From NCBI GenBank assembly GCA_018816555.1, contig JAHIVT010000131.1, forward strand, positions 1-38,946: 38,946 bases of DNA. The letters run 5' to 3'. Positions within the stretch are counted from its first letter, which is position 1. Every line of letters begins with the position of its first letter. The position numbers were made by a program, and so were the translations under genes. The stretch is from Pseudomonadota bacterium (lineage in GTDB: Bacteria > Desulfobacterota > Desulfobulbia > Desulfobulbales > SURF-16). The notes beneath the pieces are model-generated. The model saw nothing but the letters and a program-made list of their open reading frames with translations. It searched no databases and had not been told where the DNA came from. This document shows positions 15,747 to 22,378 of this stretch, piece by piece.

Positions 15747-16924
15747 AGAACTCTCTCACCCCAGACTCTCAACTGGTTGCCTGGATGACTGATATCCGCA
15801 GGTCGATTCATCAGTATCCGGAACTCGCCCTGCAGGAATTCCGTACCGCGGAGTATGTGTCCGGGAAACTGGAAGAACTCAGCATATCTTATAAAAAACG
15901 AGTAGCCGGCACAGGCATCGTGGCCTTTATCGGCGAAAAGAAAAACGGCGCCAAGGCCGTCGCACTGCGCGCTGACATGGATGCTCTGCCAATCACGGAA
16001 AAAACAGGACTCCCCTTCTCCTCTAAAAATGCGGGAATCATGCATGCATGCGGCCATGACGGCCATATGGCCATGCTCCTGGGTGCCGCAGCACTCCTAA
16101 AAAATCAGCCCCAACTGCCGGGGCAGATCGTTTTGCTCTTTCAGCCGGCCGAAGAGGATGACGGAGGAGCGGAAAAAATGATCGCAGCGGGAGCGCTGGA
16201 GGGAGTAGACGCCATCTTTGGCGGTCATATTGAACGTCATTACGGGGTTGGTGAAATTTCCGTGCAGCCCGGAATCATCTGCGCCTTTACCGATGAATTT
16301 CAAATCATCATCAGAGGCACTGGAGGGCATGCGGCCAAACCCCATGAAAGCGTTGACTGCATTGTTGCCGCCTCTTTTCTGGTGGCTTGCCTCCAGACCC
16401 TGGTTGCCAGGGAAACAAACCCGGTTTTCCCGGCGGTTGTCACGGTTGGCAAAATCAATGGCGGTACCGCCACAAATGTCATTGCCGACCAGGTTGTTCT
16501 GGATGGCACCATCCGCACAACCCATCCCGAGGCACGGGAGAAAATTTTCACAAGTCTGAGACGAATGGTTGCGGCTGTTCAGGATCTGTACAGAACTGAA
16601 ACGGAATTAACTTTGATTGAAGGCTACCCCCCGGTCATCAATGACCCGGTTATCTCCGAGGTGGCGAGAGAGGCCGCCCTGCTGACAGTGGGAGAAAACG
16701 GCGTGAAAAATCAGCCATATCCGAGCTTAGGCGGTGAAGATTTCTCATTTTACCTCAAACAGGTTCCAGGCTGCTTTGTTCGATTTGGCGCGAGACGCGA
16801 TGACCTCCCCAATGCCAATGCCCACAGCCCCATCTTTGATTTTGATGAACGGGTTCTGCCCATCGGCGCTGAATTCCTTGCCCGCTGCGCCCTTCTCTTT
16901 CTGCAACAGGCAGCACAAACTTAA
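15743..16924 (+). CDS. M20D family amidohydrolase (IAA-amino acid/hippurate hydrolase-like)
   Basis: 393 aa, the usual length for M20D peptidases. Metal ligands are visible: HACGHDGH (Cys103, His105), the PAEE motif (Glu137/138), FGGH (His162) and NAHSP near residue 362. A dimerisation insert GTGGHAAKPHESVD lies around residues 193-206. The family hydrolyses N-acyl or N-aryl amino acids; the exact substrate cannot be read from sequence. Coupling to the macrodomain gene by an ATGA overlap is unusual and suggests that the substrate may relate to the same stress or metabolite. The gene ends overlapping the convergent rRNA methyltransferase by 4 nt. Confidence 0.88.
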   Translation: MKNSLTPDSQLVAWMTDIRRSIHQYPELALQEFRTAEYVSGKLEELSISYKKRVAGTGIVAFIGEKKNGAKAVALRADMDALPITEKTGLPFSSKNAGIMHACGHDGHMAMLLGAAALLKNQPQLPGQIVLLFQPAEEDDGGAEKMIAAGALEGVDAIFGGHIERHYGVGEISVQPGIICAFTDEFQIIIRGTGGHAAKPHESVDCIVAASFLVACLQTLVARETNPVFPAVVTVGKINGGTATNVIADQVVLDGTIRTTHPEAREKIFTSLRRMVAAVQDLYRTETELTLIEGYPPVINDPVISEVAREAALLTVGENGVKNQPYPSLGGEDFSFYLKQVPGCFVRFGARRDDLPNANAHSPIFDFDERVLPIGAEFLARCALLFLQQAAQT

Positions 16925-18243
16925 CGACGCAGAGATACAATGGTTTCCAGATGATGGGTCTGGGGAAACATATCAACCATTCTCATCTTTTCCACCACAT
17001 ACCCTTCCCCTTGCAGAAGAACGAGATCCCGACACAAAGTCGCCGGATCGCAGGAGATATAGATAATCTGCGAGATCCCGAGGGCAGTCAGATAAGGGAT
17101 AACGTCCGCACATCCCTGCCGCGGCGGGTCAAGCAGGGCAATATCAAACTTTTCCCCAGTTGCAGCAAGGTTTTTTGCACCTTCAAGGGCGGAATTCTGG
17201 GAAAAAGTGCTGTTAACAATGCCGTTAATTTCAGCATTGCGGTTGGCACTGCGGATGGCTGAACGCTGCAGGTCCATGCCGATAACCGATTTGGCCTGCC
17301 GGGCAAGCGGCAAAGAAAAATTCCCCATCCCGCAGAAGAGATCAAGAACCCTGTGTCCGGCTTCAAGCTTTGCCCATTCCATCACCAGGGCAATGAGCTT
17401 CTCATTCTGGTCCGAATTAACCTGACAGAATCCTCCCGGCTCGATGGTCATCCTGAGGCTTTCTCCATCAGGCAACGCATGGGAGAAAGAGAGCAAGGGC
17501 TGCTCATCACCTGCTTTGTTTTCGGGAAAAACACCTGCCATGGCTGAGCCTGTTGCCTTGACGATCAAATGTTTTATACTGCTGTGGCCTCCGGCGAGCT
17601 CCTCAAAAACCTTTTTTTCAGCCGGTCGAGGTCTTCTGGACAGATGCATAAGAATAACAACAAGATCTTCAGCAGGGCTCAACAACAGCTCAACAGAGGT
17701 CGTTAAAGCGGTAATCTTGGCAAAGGGTGACTTATTGATCAGATAACCCAGAACGTCGTTCAGCTGTTGCCTTGCCAGCAGACAGGCGCTGATGGGTATC
17801 ACCTCATGGGATTGACTGCGGTGAAAGCCGAGTTCTCCATCCTTTCCCACATGCAACCTGATACGCTGCCGGTAGTGAAAATCCTTTGGGGCAGGCAAGG
17901 GAGGAAGAAGAAACGACCTGAAGTCCTGTTTTAAGCCAGATCGCTCAAGCTGCTCAAACAAGATCTGATTCTTCAGATCCGCCTGTTTTGCAAAGCGGAC
18001 ATGCTGGAAATCACAGCCGCCACATTGGGGAAAGTAATGACAGGGAGGTTCTGCACGATCTGTGGAGGATTGCAGAATTTTTACCGCACGCGCCTCCACA
18101 TAATTCTTTTTTTTACTGATCAGCCGAACTTCTACCTCTTCTCCGGGTAGGACATAGGGTACGAGTACTACTTTGCCGTCCGAAAACCGGCCTAAACCGT
18201 TGCCGCCAATCACCAGTTTTTCAATGTGTACGGTTAATGCCAT
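16921..18243 (-). CDS. rlmD: 23S rRNA (uracil-C5)-methyltransferase, RumA/RlmD family
   Basis: 440 aa. An N-terminal TRAM domain (residues about 1-57) is followed by four cysteines that fit the iron-sulfur cluster of RumA: CxxxxxCGGC (Cys68, 74, 77) and Cys154. The SAM fold has VLDLFCGMGNFSLPLA, the catalytic motifs are LLDPPRQGC and YISCDPATL (nucleophile Cys398), and a C-terminal MFPQTHHLETI follows. The enzyme makes m5U in 23S rRNA (the 1939/747-type positions in other species; which one cannot be told here). It is transcribed alone toward the M20 gene and has no visible terminator because the ends overlap. Confidence 0.9.
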   Translation of the reverse strand: MALTVHIEKLVIGGNGLGRFSDGKVVLVPYVLPGEEVEVRLISKKKNYVEARAVKILQSSTDRAEPPCHYFPQCGGCDFQHVRFAKQADLKNQILFEQLERSGLKQDFRSFLLPPLPAPKDFHYRQRIRLHVGKDGELGFHRSQSHEVIPISACLLARQQLNDVLGYLINKSPFAKITALTTSVELLLSPAEDLVVILMHLSRRPRPAEKKVFEELAGGHSSIKHLIVKATGSAMAGVFPENKAGDEQPLLSFSHALPDGESLRMTIEPGGFCQVNSDQNEKLIALVMEWAKLEAGHRVLDLFCGMGNFSLPLARQAKSVIGMDLQRSAIRSANRNAEINGIVNSTFSQNSALEGAKNLAATGEKFDIALLDPPRQGCADVIPYLTALGISQIIYISCDPATLCRDLVLLQGEGYVVEKMRMVDMFPQTHHLETIVSLRR

Positions 18244-18315
18244 TCAACGTATTTTTTTAAAAAGTTTAAGGAATTGAGAGTAAGTGTAAACGTAAAATAT
18301 TCTTCCGATTATGCC

Positions 18316-18363
18316 AAAAAAAATCCCGTCAAACGATAACACCGTCTGACGGGATTTTTTTTT
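18316..18363 (-). terminator. Intrinsic terminator of the dockerin/CTERM operon
   Basis: AATCCCGTCA and TGACGGGATT form a strong stem around a roughly 15-nt loop, flanked by A-run and T-run on either side. It begins 20 nt after the stop of the VPLPA-CTERM gene. The symmetric flanks could allow bidirectional function, but only the minus-strand operon ends here. Confidence 0.9.
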
Positions 18364-18382
18364 ACTGCTTAAGAGAGGAATT

Positions 18383-18916
18383 TCAGCTATTTTTCCGTCT
18401 CAACGCAACCAGTCCTGAAAGACCAGCACCGAGAAGCCAGACTGCGCCGGGGATTGGCACGGCTGCGCCAGTAAAAGTAGCACCTTCCGTGGTGAAAGAA
18501 GCAAGATAAATTGTCCCAGGATACATATTCGAACCAGCAAGATCAGTAAATTGTATCGCATCAAAACCAAAAATTGTACCAGTATAATCAATTGTTAAAA
18601 TTGTACCATTCTGCAAAGGAGCCAAAGGGGCACTTAACAGCAGAGGTCCCCAGTCAGCAGCACCAAATTTTGATATATCACTATAAGTATCCGCCAACCA
18701 CACACCTGTGGTAGGTATGGCATCTCCTAATGTGCTACTATTTTTCACAAAATCATTACTCACATCAAGAAAAAAAGTAAACCCAGCAATACCACTTCCA
18801 GCAACCTCATCTAACCCATTAATATCAATATCAAAAGTAGATGCCTTACTTGATGTTGATACGGTTAATAGAGAAAATAAGAACACACCAAAAATTAATA
18901 AACTTTTTCTTAACAT
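18383..18916 (-). CDS. Secreted protein with VPLPA/PEP-CTERM sorting signal
   Basis: 177 aa. An N-terminal signal peptide (cleavage after about KAS, residue 26) is followed by a roughly 120-aa beta-rich domain of no recognisable family. The C-terminal anchor is VPIPGAVWLLGAGLSGLVAL and ends RRKNS. That is the VPxPxAVWLLGSGLxGL-type membrane helix with a basic tail used by exosortase/EpsH systems. The ATG has a GAGGGG site six bases upstream. It lies 21 nt after the dockerin-tailed gene and is visibly more A/T-rich than the housekeeping genes around it. The protein is probably processed and displayed or released in the extracellular matrix; no exosortase gene is in this window. Confidence 0.85.
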   Translation of the reverse strand: MLRKSLLIFGVFLFSLLTVSTSSKASTFDIDINGLDEVAGSGIAGFTFFLDVSNDFVKNSSTLGDAIPTTGVWLADTYSDISKFGAADWGPLLLSAPLAPLQNGTILTIDYTGTIFGFDAIQFTDLAGSNMYPGTIYLASFTTEGATFTGAAVPIPGAVWLLGAGLSGLVALRRKNS

Positions 18917-18937
18917 TTTAAACCCCTCAAATCAAAT

Positions 18938-19663
18938 TTACATTAATGATTTTATACAAAAAAAGTCAGAATTAGTGATAAGATTATCTGCATTACAATC
19001 TGCATAAACCTTATAAATTCCAGTCGTTATTAAAGTCTTGGCTGCAAAGTAATCAGAATTAGTAATAAGATGATCCGCATTAGCATCCCCACGTTCACGG
19101 ATAATAACACTAGTCATATCCAACGATGCTGTATTATCCAGCACAGCCTCACCAGCGGTGACAAAGTTAGCAAACACCTCACCATCTGTTCTTATGACAC
19201 CAAGTCCAAGTGATGTGGAACCGAAATATGCTTCAGGAGAAGTCCCTGGATCGGTACTGTCTGTTCGGATAAACGTTGCCTTGCCGATGAGTTTTCTTGC
19301 CCCTGTCACACCGGCGGTGGGATTACCCTCATCGATCTTGCCACAGATAAAAACAACGGAACTGCCGGTATCCTGGGGATCCTGATACGGATATTTGACA
19401 GAGGTTGTCCCAAAATACCAATCATCAGTATTTTTCACAGCTGAAGTTAATGTAAGTTTCGTGTTGTCGTATGGCAACTGAACCCCGGCACTGACCAGAG
19501 GATCCCCAGTGATATTCGCATAAATATAAACAACCAGATCCGTATCTGTATAGGCCCCTTCGGCATACACATCCACATCAGCCGCCATTGCCGTGATACT
19601 CGAAGCAGCTATAACAGCTGAAGAAAGGATTGCCCCAATACCGCATAGTGTTTTCTTCTTCAC
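18938..19663 (-). CDS. Secreted cohesin-like protein with C-terminal dockerin-like repeats
   Basis: 241 aa from GTG 19663, which has a GAGGGG site at the right distance; the frame stays open to 19888 but that part lies across the predicted promoter. A signal peptide (about residues 1-28, ending AMAA) precedes a beta-sandwich domain with cohesin-like character (VDVYAEG...LVSAGVQLPYDNTKLTL; residues about 29-180). The last 50 residues hold two dockerin-type calcium loops, DANADHLITNSDYFAAK and DCNADNLITNSDFFCIK, a duplicated F-hand arrangement as in type I dockerins. Having both partner-type modules in one small protein suggests self-assembly or binding to another cohesin. It is the first gene of a two-gene operon with the CTERM protein. 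Confidence 0.75.
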   Translation of the reverse strand: MKKKTLCGIGAILSSAVIAASSITAMAADVDVYAEGAYTDTDLVVYIYANITGDPLVSAGVQLPYDNTKLTLTSAVKNTDDWYFGTTSVKYPYQDPQDTGSSVVFICGKIDEGNPTAGVTGARKLIGKATFIRTDSTDPGTSPEAYFGSTSLGLGVIRTDGEVFANFVTAGEAVLDNTASLDMTSVIIRERGDANADHLITNSDYFAAKTLITTGIYKVYADCNADNLITNSDFFCIKSLM

Positions 19664-19685
19664 CTCAGCCCCTCCCTCTATTTGA

Positions 19686-19714
19686 TCCCCAACCTGCATC
19701 CCAGTATTTGGGGA
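19686..19714 (-). other. Leader hairpin upstream of the dockerin gene
   Basis: TCCCCAA and TTGGGGA pair across a 15-nt loop in the predicted 5' leader, ending 23 nt before the GTG start and about 13 nt before its ribosome-binding site. It could protect the mRNA or modulate translation. It does not match the c-di-GMP (GEMM) riboswitch consensus. Confidence 0.45.
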
Positions 19715-19760
19715 GAAACATGACACTTTAAGACTGCCAGAATTCATTAGATTAAAACCA

Positions 19761-19776
19761 AGCAAATCAGGTGCCA
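19761..19776 (-). promoter_or_regulatory. Sigma-54 (-24/-12) promoter of the dockerin/CTERM operon
   Basis: The minus strand reads TGGCACCTGATTTGCT, against the consensus TGGCACG-N4-TTGCW. Only one base departs from the core, and the GG and GC dinucleotides are correctly spaced. The predicted start near 19749 leaves an 86-nt leader. It is the second -24/-12 promoter in the window after that of pilA. Confidence 0.8.
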
Positions 19777-20101
19777 TCTTATAAAAATTGAAAACAAAAC
19801 TAAAAAAATCTTTTATTTCAAAGGTTAAGCAATGCTCCGACAAGATCAACCAGTTACAAATTATAAAAAAAAGCCAAAACAATATCAATTTTCCTGAAAT
19901 TAATGAAATTTATTCCGGAAAATCGGAAACAATCCCGTAACAACTCGACGGTGAATTGTTGGCCATCAACAAAAAAATATAATCAGATCCTTTTTTACAA
20001 AAAATCAAATAAATACAATCTTCAGGACTTGTCAAGCAAATCCAGAAAAAACCTGACAAAAAACAAACATCCATCAAATACAAGTATTCGCCGGGAACGT
20101 A
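19777..20101. other. A/T-rich intergenic region, enhancer space
   Basis: About 325 bases without a convincing gene. The region is very A/T-rich with several A- and T-runs. TTGTCA and TGACAA occur in inverted order at about 20034-20065, but not in the TGACA-N5-TGTCA form seen before pilA. It would contain any activator sites for the sigma-54 promoter at 19761. No clear terminator for leuD was found here. Confidence 0.5.
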
Positions 20102-20617
20102 TTAATATTTTTTATCGGCATAGGCCAGCCAGCCCCCTGCCAGCACCAGATCCTTATCAAAAGAATTCAAGACAAATTTACAGGTGAATTCTTTCGATCC
20201 ACTGGCGATGATGATTTCCTTATCCATATCAACGGAGATGGTTACATTTTTCCCAAGAGCAGAAAGCGCATCAATATCTTTTTTCGGTAACTCAATGGCA
20301 AGCATACCGCAGTTAAACATATTCTGCCGGAAAATCCTGGCAAAACTCTCGGCAATAACCACATTGATGTCATTCACCTCAAAAACCCACACGGCGTGTT
20401 CCCTGGAGGAGCCGCAGCCGAAATTGGAACGGGTGACGATGACTCCCGCACCTTTCACATCTGCCGTCGGATCAAATCCCGGCAGTTTCAAGTCTTCCAA
20501 TATAAAGGGCTTTAAGTCTTCTTTGGTATTTTCCGTCAGATATTTCGCCGGAATTATCTCATCTGTGTTGATATCGTTTCTGTCCAGAAAAAGTACCTGG
20601 CCGCCGAATGTCTTCAT
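20102..20617 (-). CDS. leuD: 3-isopropylmalate dehydratase small subunit
   Basis: 171 aa, the short archaeal/bacterial LeuD type. Motifs are DRNDINTDEIIPAKYL near the start, SNFGCGSSREHAVW (about residues 66-79) with the active-site Ser-Arg loop, and FARIFRQNMFNCG. With LeuC it isomerises 2- to 3-isopropylmalate in leucine synthesis. The same family also includes homoaconitase-like enzymes, so the exact substrate is inferred. ATG 20617 has TGAGGT upstream. The frame continues upstream to 20713 but there encodes only translated intergenic repeat (NPQSSIPNPQS) and is rejected. It lies 189 nt after leuC in the same direction. Confidence 0.9.
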   Translation of the reverse strand: MKTFGGQVLFLDRNDINTDEIIPAKYLTENTKEDLKPFILEDLKLPGFDPTADVKGAGVIVTRSNFGCGSSREHAVWVFEVNDINVVIAESFARIFRQNMFNCGMLAIELPKKDIDALSALGKNVTISVDMDKEIIIASGSKEFTCKFVLNSFDKDLVLAGGWLAYADKKY

Positions 20618-20634
20618 AAAAACCTCATTATCTG

Positions 20635-20806
20635 ATTGCGGATTGGGGATAGAGGATTGGGGATTGAAAAGAGTAATCCGCAATTTACCATACAGTTTCC
20701 ACAAGCCCGCCATTCATATTTAGTTAGTTTATTTATTTGATCGCAGATTTGGGATTGAAAAGACTGCACCGCATTCAATCCCAAATCCGCAATCAGCGAT
20801 CCGCAA
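20635..20806. repeat. Short direct and inverted repeats between leuC and leuD
   Basis: The spacer is built of GATTGCGGATT/GGGATTGAA-type words. Near leuD, GGATTGGGGAT occurs twice within 25 nt. Near leuC, GCAGATTTGGGATTGAA (20743-20759) and TTCAATCCCAAATCCGC (20774-20790) form a 17-bp arm with one mismatch around a 14-nt loop, followed by two more GCAATCA words. CTTTTCAATCCC recurs on both sides. This is a known style of non-coding repeat in bacterial genomes and would fold into a hairpin in the leuCD transcript. Confidence 0.75.
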
Positions 20807-22090
20807 TCACATCATTTCCCTGGGATCAACGATATAACCTTTTACCGCCGCCGCGGCTGCAGAAACCGGGCTCATCAGGTGAACCATGCCGCCTTTGCCC
20901 ATGCGTCCGTTAAAATTACGGTTCGTCGTTGAAGCGCAGACCTCGCCGGCAGCCAGTACGCCGTTACTCATGCCCAGACAGGCGCCGCAGGTGGGGTTGG
21001 TCACACAGAAACCGGCGTCCATGTAAATTTTAATAAGCCCTTCTTCCATGGCCTGGTTGTAAACCTTGGGTGTGGCCGGAGAAAGAATGGCCCGTACATT
21101 ATCGGCGATTTTCCGCCCTTTAAGAATTTCCGCGCCTGAACGCAGATCTTCGATACGGCCGTTGGTGCAGGATCCCATGTAAACCTGGTCGATGTTTGTT
21201 CCCTTCATGTCGGTGATGTCCTTGACCTCATCCGGTTTGAAACCGTAAGTCACCTGGGGCACAAGCTCTGATACGTCAAAGGTCTTTTCCGCCATATATC
21301 TGGCATCGGCATCGGAATGCCACTTGCGGAAAGCCGCAACCGCGGCATCGATATCAGCATACTCATCCTGGATAAAGGGCCAGAGGTACTCGGCGGTAAC
21401 CCGGTCAGGCAGGCACACCCCGCAGGTGGCCCCTGCCTCGATGGCCATATTGCACAGGGTCATACGGCCCTCCATGCTCATGGCGTCCACCACCGGACCG
21501 CAGAACTCCATCACCTTGTCGGTGGCCCCGTTTACGGTCAGTTCCTTGATGATTTTCAGGATGACATCCTTGGCATATACCCCTTTGGCAAGCTTACCGG
21601 TGATAGTGACCTTCATCGTTTCCGGCAGACGGAAGGAACAGACCCCTTTGAGAATTCCCACCTCCAAGTCCGTGGTACCGACGCCCGCGGCAAATGCGCC
21701 GAAGGCTCCGTGGGTGCAGGTGTGGGAGTCGCCCATGATTACCGTGTAACCGGGACGAATGAATCCTTTTTCAGGGAACAGGGCGTGACAGACACCGTTT
21801 GCGCCGATATCAAAAAAATCCTTGATATTGTTGCGTCTGGCCCAATCCCGCAGGATTTTGGCCTGGGTGGCGGTTTTTGAATCCTTGGACGGTGTAACGT
21901 GATCAATCACCACCTTTATCTTTTGCGGGTCAAAAACCCGGTCCATGTTTCTCGCCTTGAGATCATTGACAGCGATCGGGGTGGTAATCTCATGGCACAT
22001 GACCACATCTATATCAAGCACGACGTTATTATCCGAGGGAACGTCCCGTTTGTGGGTCTCAAAAATTTTCTCAGTGATGGTTTTACCCAT
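20807..22090 (-). CDS. leuC: 3-isopropylmalate dehydratase large subunit
   Basis: 427 aa, the LeuC2/archaeal-like size. Aconitase-fold motifs are GDSHTCTHGAFGAFAAGVGTT in the second quarter, YMGSCTNGR (cluster Cys about residue 306) and NPTCGACLG (cluster cysteines about 368 and 371), giving the three ligands of the 4Fe-4S cluster. It works with LeuD in leucine biosynthesis. ATG 22090 has GGAGG ten bases upstream. The 5' region contains a perfect palindrome and a terminator-like hairpin, suggesting regulated expression. Confidence 0.92.
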   Translation of the reverse strand: MGKTITEKIFETHKRDVPSDNNVVLDIDVVMCHEITTPIAVNDLKARNMDRVFDPQKIKVVIDHVTPSKDSKTATQAKILRDWARRNNIKDFFDIGANGVCHALFPEKGFIRPGYTVIMGDSHTCTHGAFGAFAAGVGTTDLEVGILKGVCSFRLPETMKVTITGKLAKGVYAKDVILKIIKELTVNGATDKVMEFCGPVVDAMSMEGRMTLCNMAIEAGATCGVCLPDRVTAEYLWPFIQDEYADIDAAVAAFRKWHSDADARYMAEKTFDVSELVPQVTYGFKPDEVKDITDMKGTNIDQVYMGSCTNGRIEDLRSGAEILKGRKIADNVRAILSPATPKVYNQAMEEGLIKIYMDAGFCVTNPTCGACLGMSNGVLAAGEVCASTTNRNFNGRMGKGGMVHLMSPVSAAAAAVKGYIVDPREMM

Positions 22091-22123
22091 TGTTTGTTAA
22101 CCTCCAAACTAAATGGCTTCGTA

Positions 22124-22145
22124 TTTTTACCCTTAAGGGTAAAAA
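22124..22145. promoter_or_regulatory. Perfect 22-nt palindrome upstream of leuC
   Basis: Each half is TTTTTACCCTT (or its complement) with no spacer, so the whole is fully self-complementary. It lies 34-55 nt before the leuC start. The symmetry without a loop suits a dimeric repressor operator better than an RNA hairpin. The regulator is unknown. Confidence 0.55.
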
Positions 22146-22239
22146 GTCCGACACCCGAATTTTGTGACGATAAATTAAAAGCTTATCATGCACTGTAGGG
22201 CTGTCGAGCGGCTTTTTGCGAGACAGTCAAATAAACAAT

Positions 22240-22265
22240 AAAAAAATCCCGACTCAAAAGAGCGG
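22240..22265 (-). terminator. Terminator-like hairpin in the leuC upstream region
   Basis: Minus strand: CCGCTC-TTTT-GAGTCGGG (stem with one bulged T) followed by ATTTTTTT. No minus-strand gene lies upstream, because the HD-GAF gene is divergent. The hairpin may therefore be an attenuator in a leuC leader, or end a small transcript. A second imperfect stem (CTGTC/GACAG) at 22199-22228 follows and could be an alternative structure. Confidence 0.4.
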
Positions 22266-22322
22266 AATATGCAGGACTGCAACATTAATAGATACTGTTA
22301 AGTTAATCAATTTTTTTATAGT

Positions 22323-22350
22323 TTGTATCCTGCCAATAATATGCTATAAA
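22323..22350 (+). promoter_or_regulatory. Candidate promoter of the HD-GAF/yej operon
   Basis: TTGTAT, a 16-bp spacer, then TATAAA preceded by TGC (extended -10). Transcription would start near 22357, about 20 nt before the ATG at 22379. Confidence 0.5.
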
Positions 22351-22378
22351 AATCAATATATTGTCATTAGAAAACCAT

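Noticed and set aside
19664-19760. c-di-GMP (GEMM) riboswitch in the dockerin leader
   Set aside because: The conserved GEMM core sequences are not present; only a simple hairpin is seen.
19664-19888. N-terminal extension of the dockerin protein to 19888
   Set aside because: It spans the sigma-54 promoter and leader, and GTG 19663 has a strong ribosome-binding site and begins a proper signal peptide.
20618-20713. Extended LeuD N-terminus
   Set aside because: The extra residues are translated intergenic repeat, and ATG 20617 begins the conserved protein.
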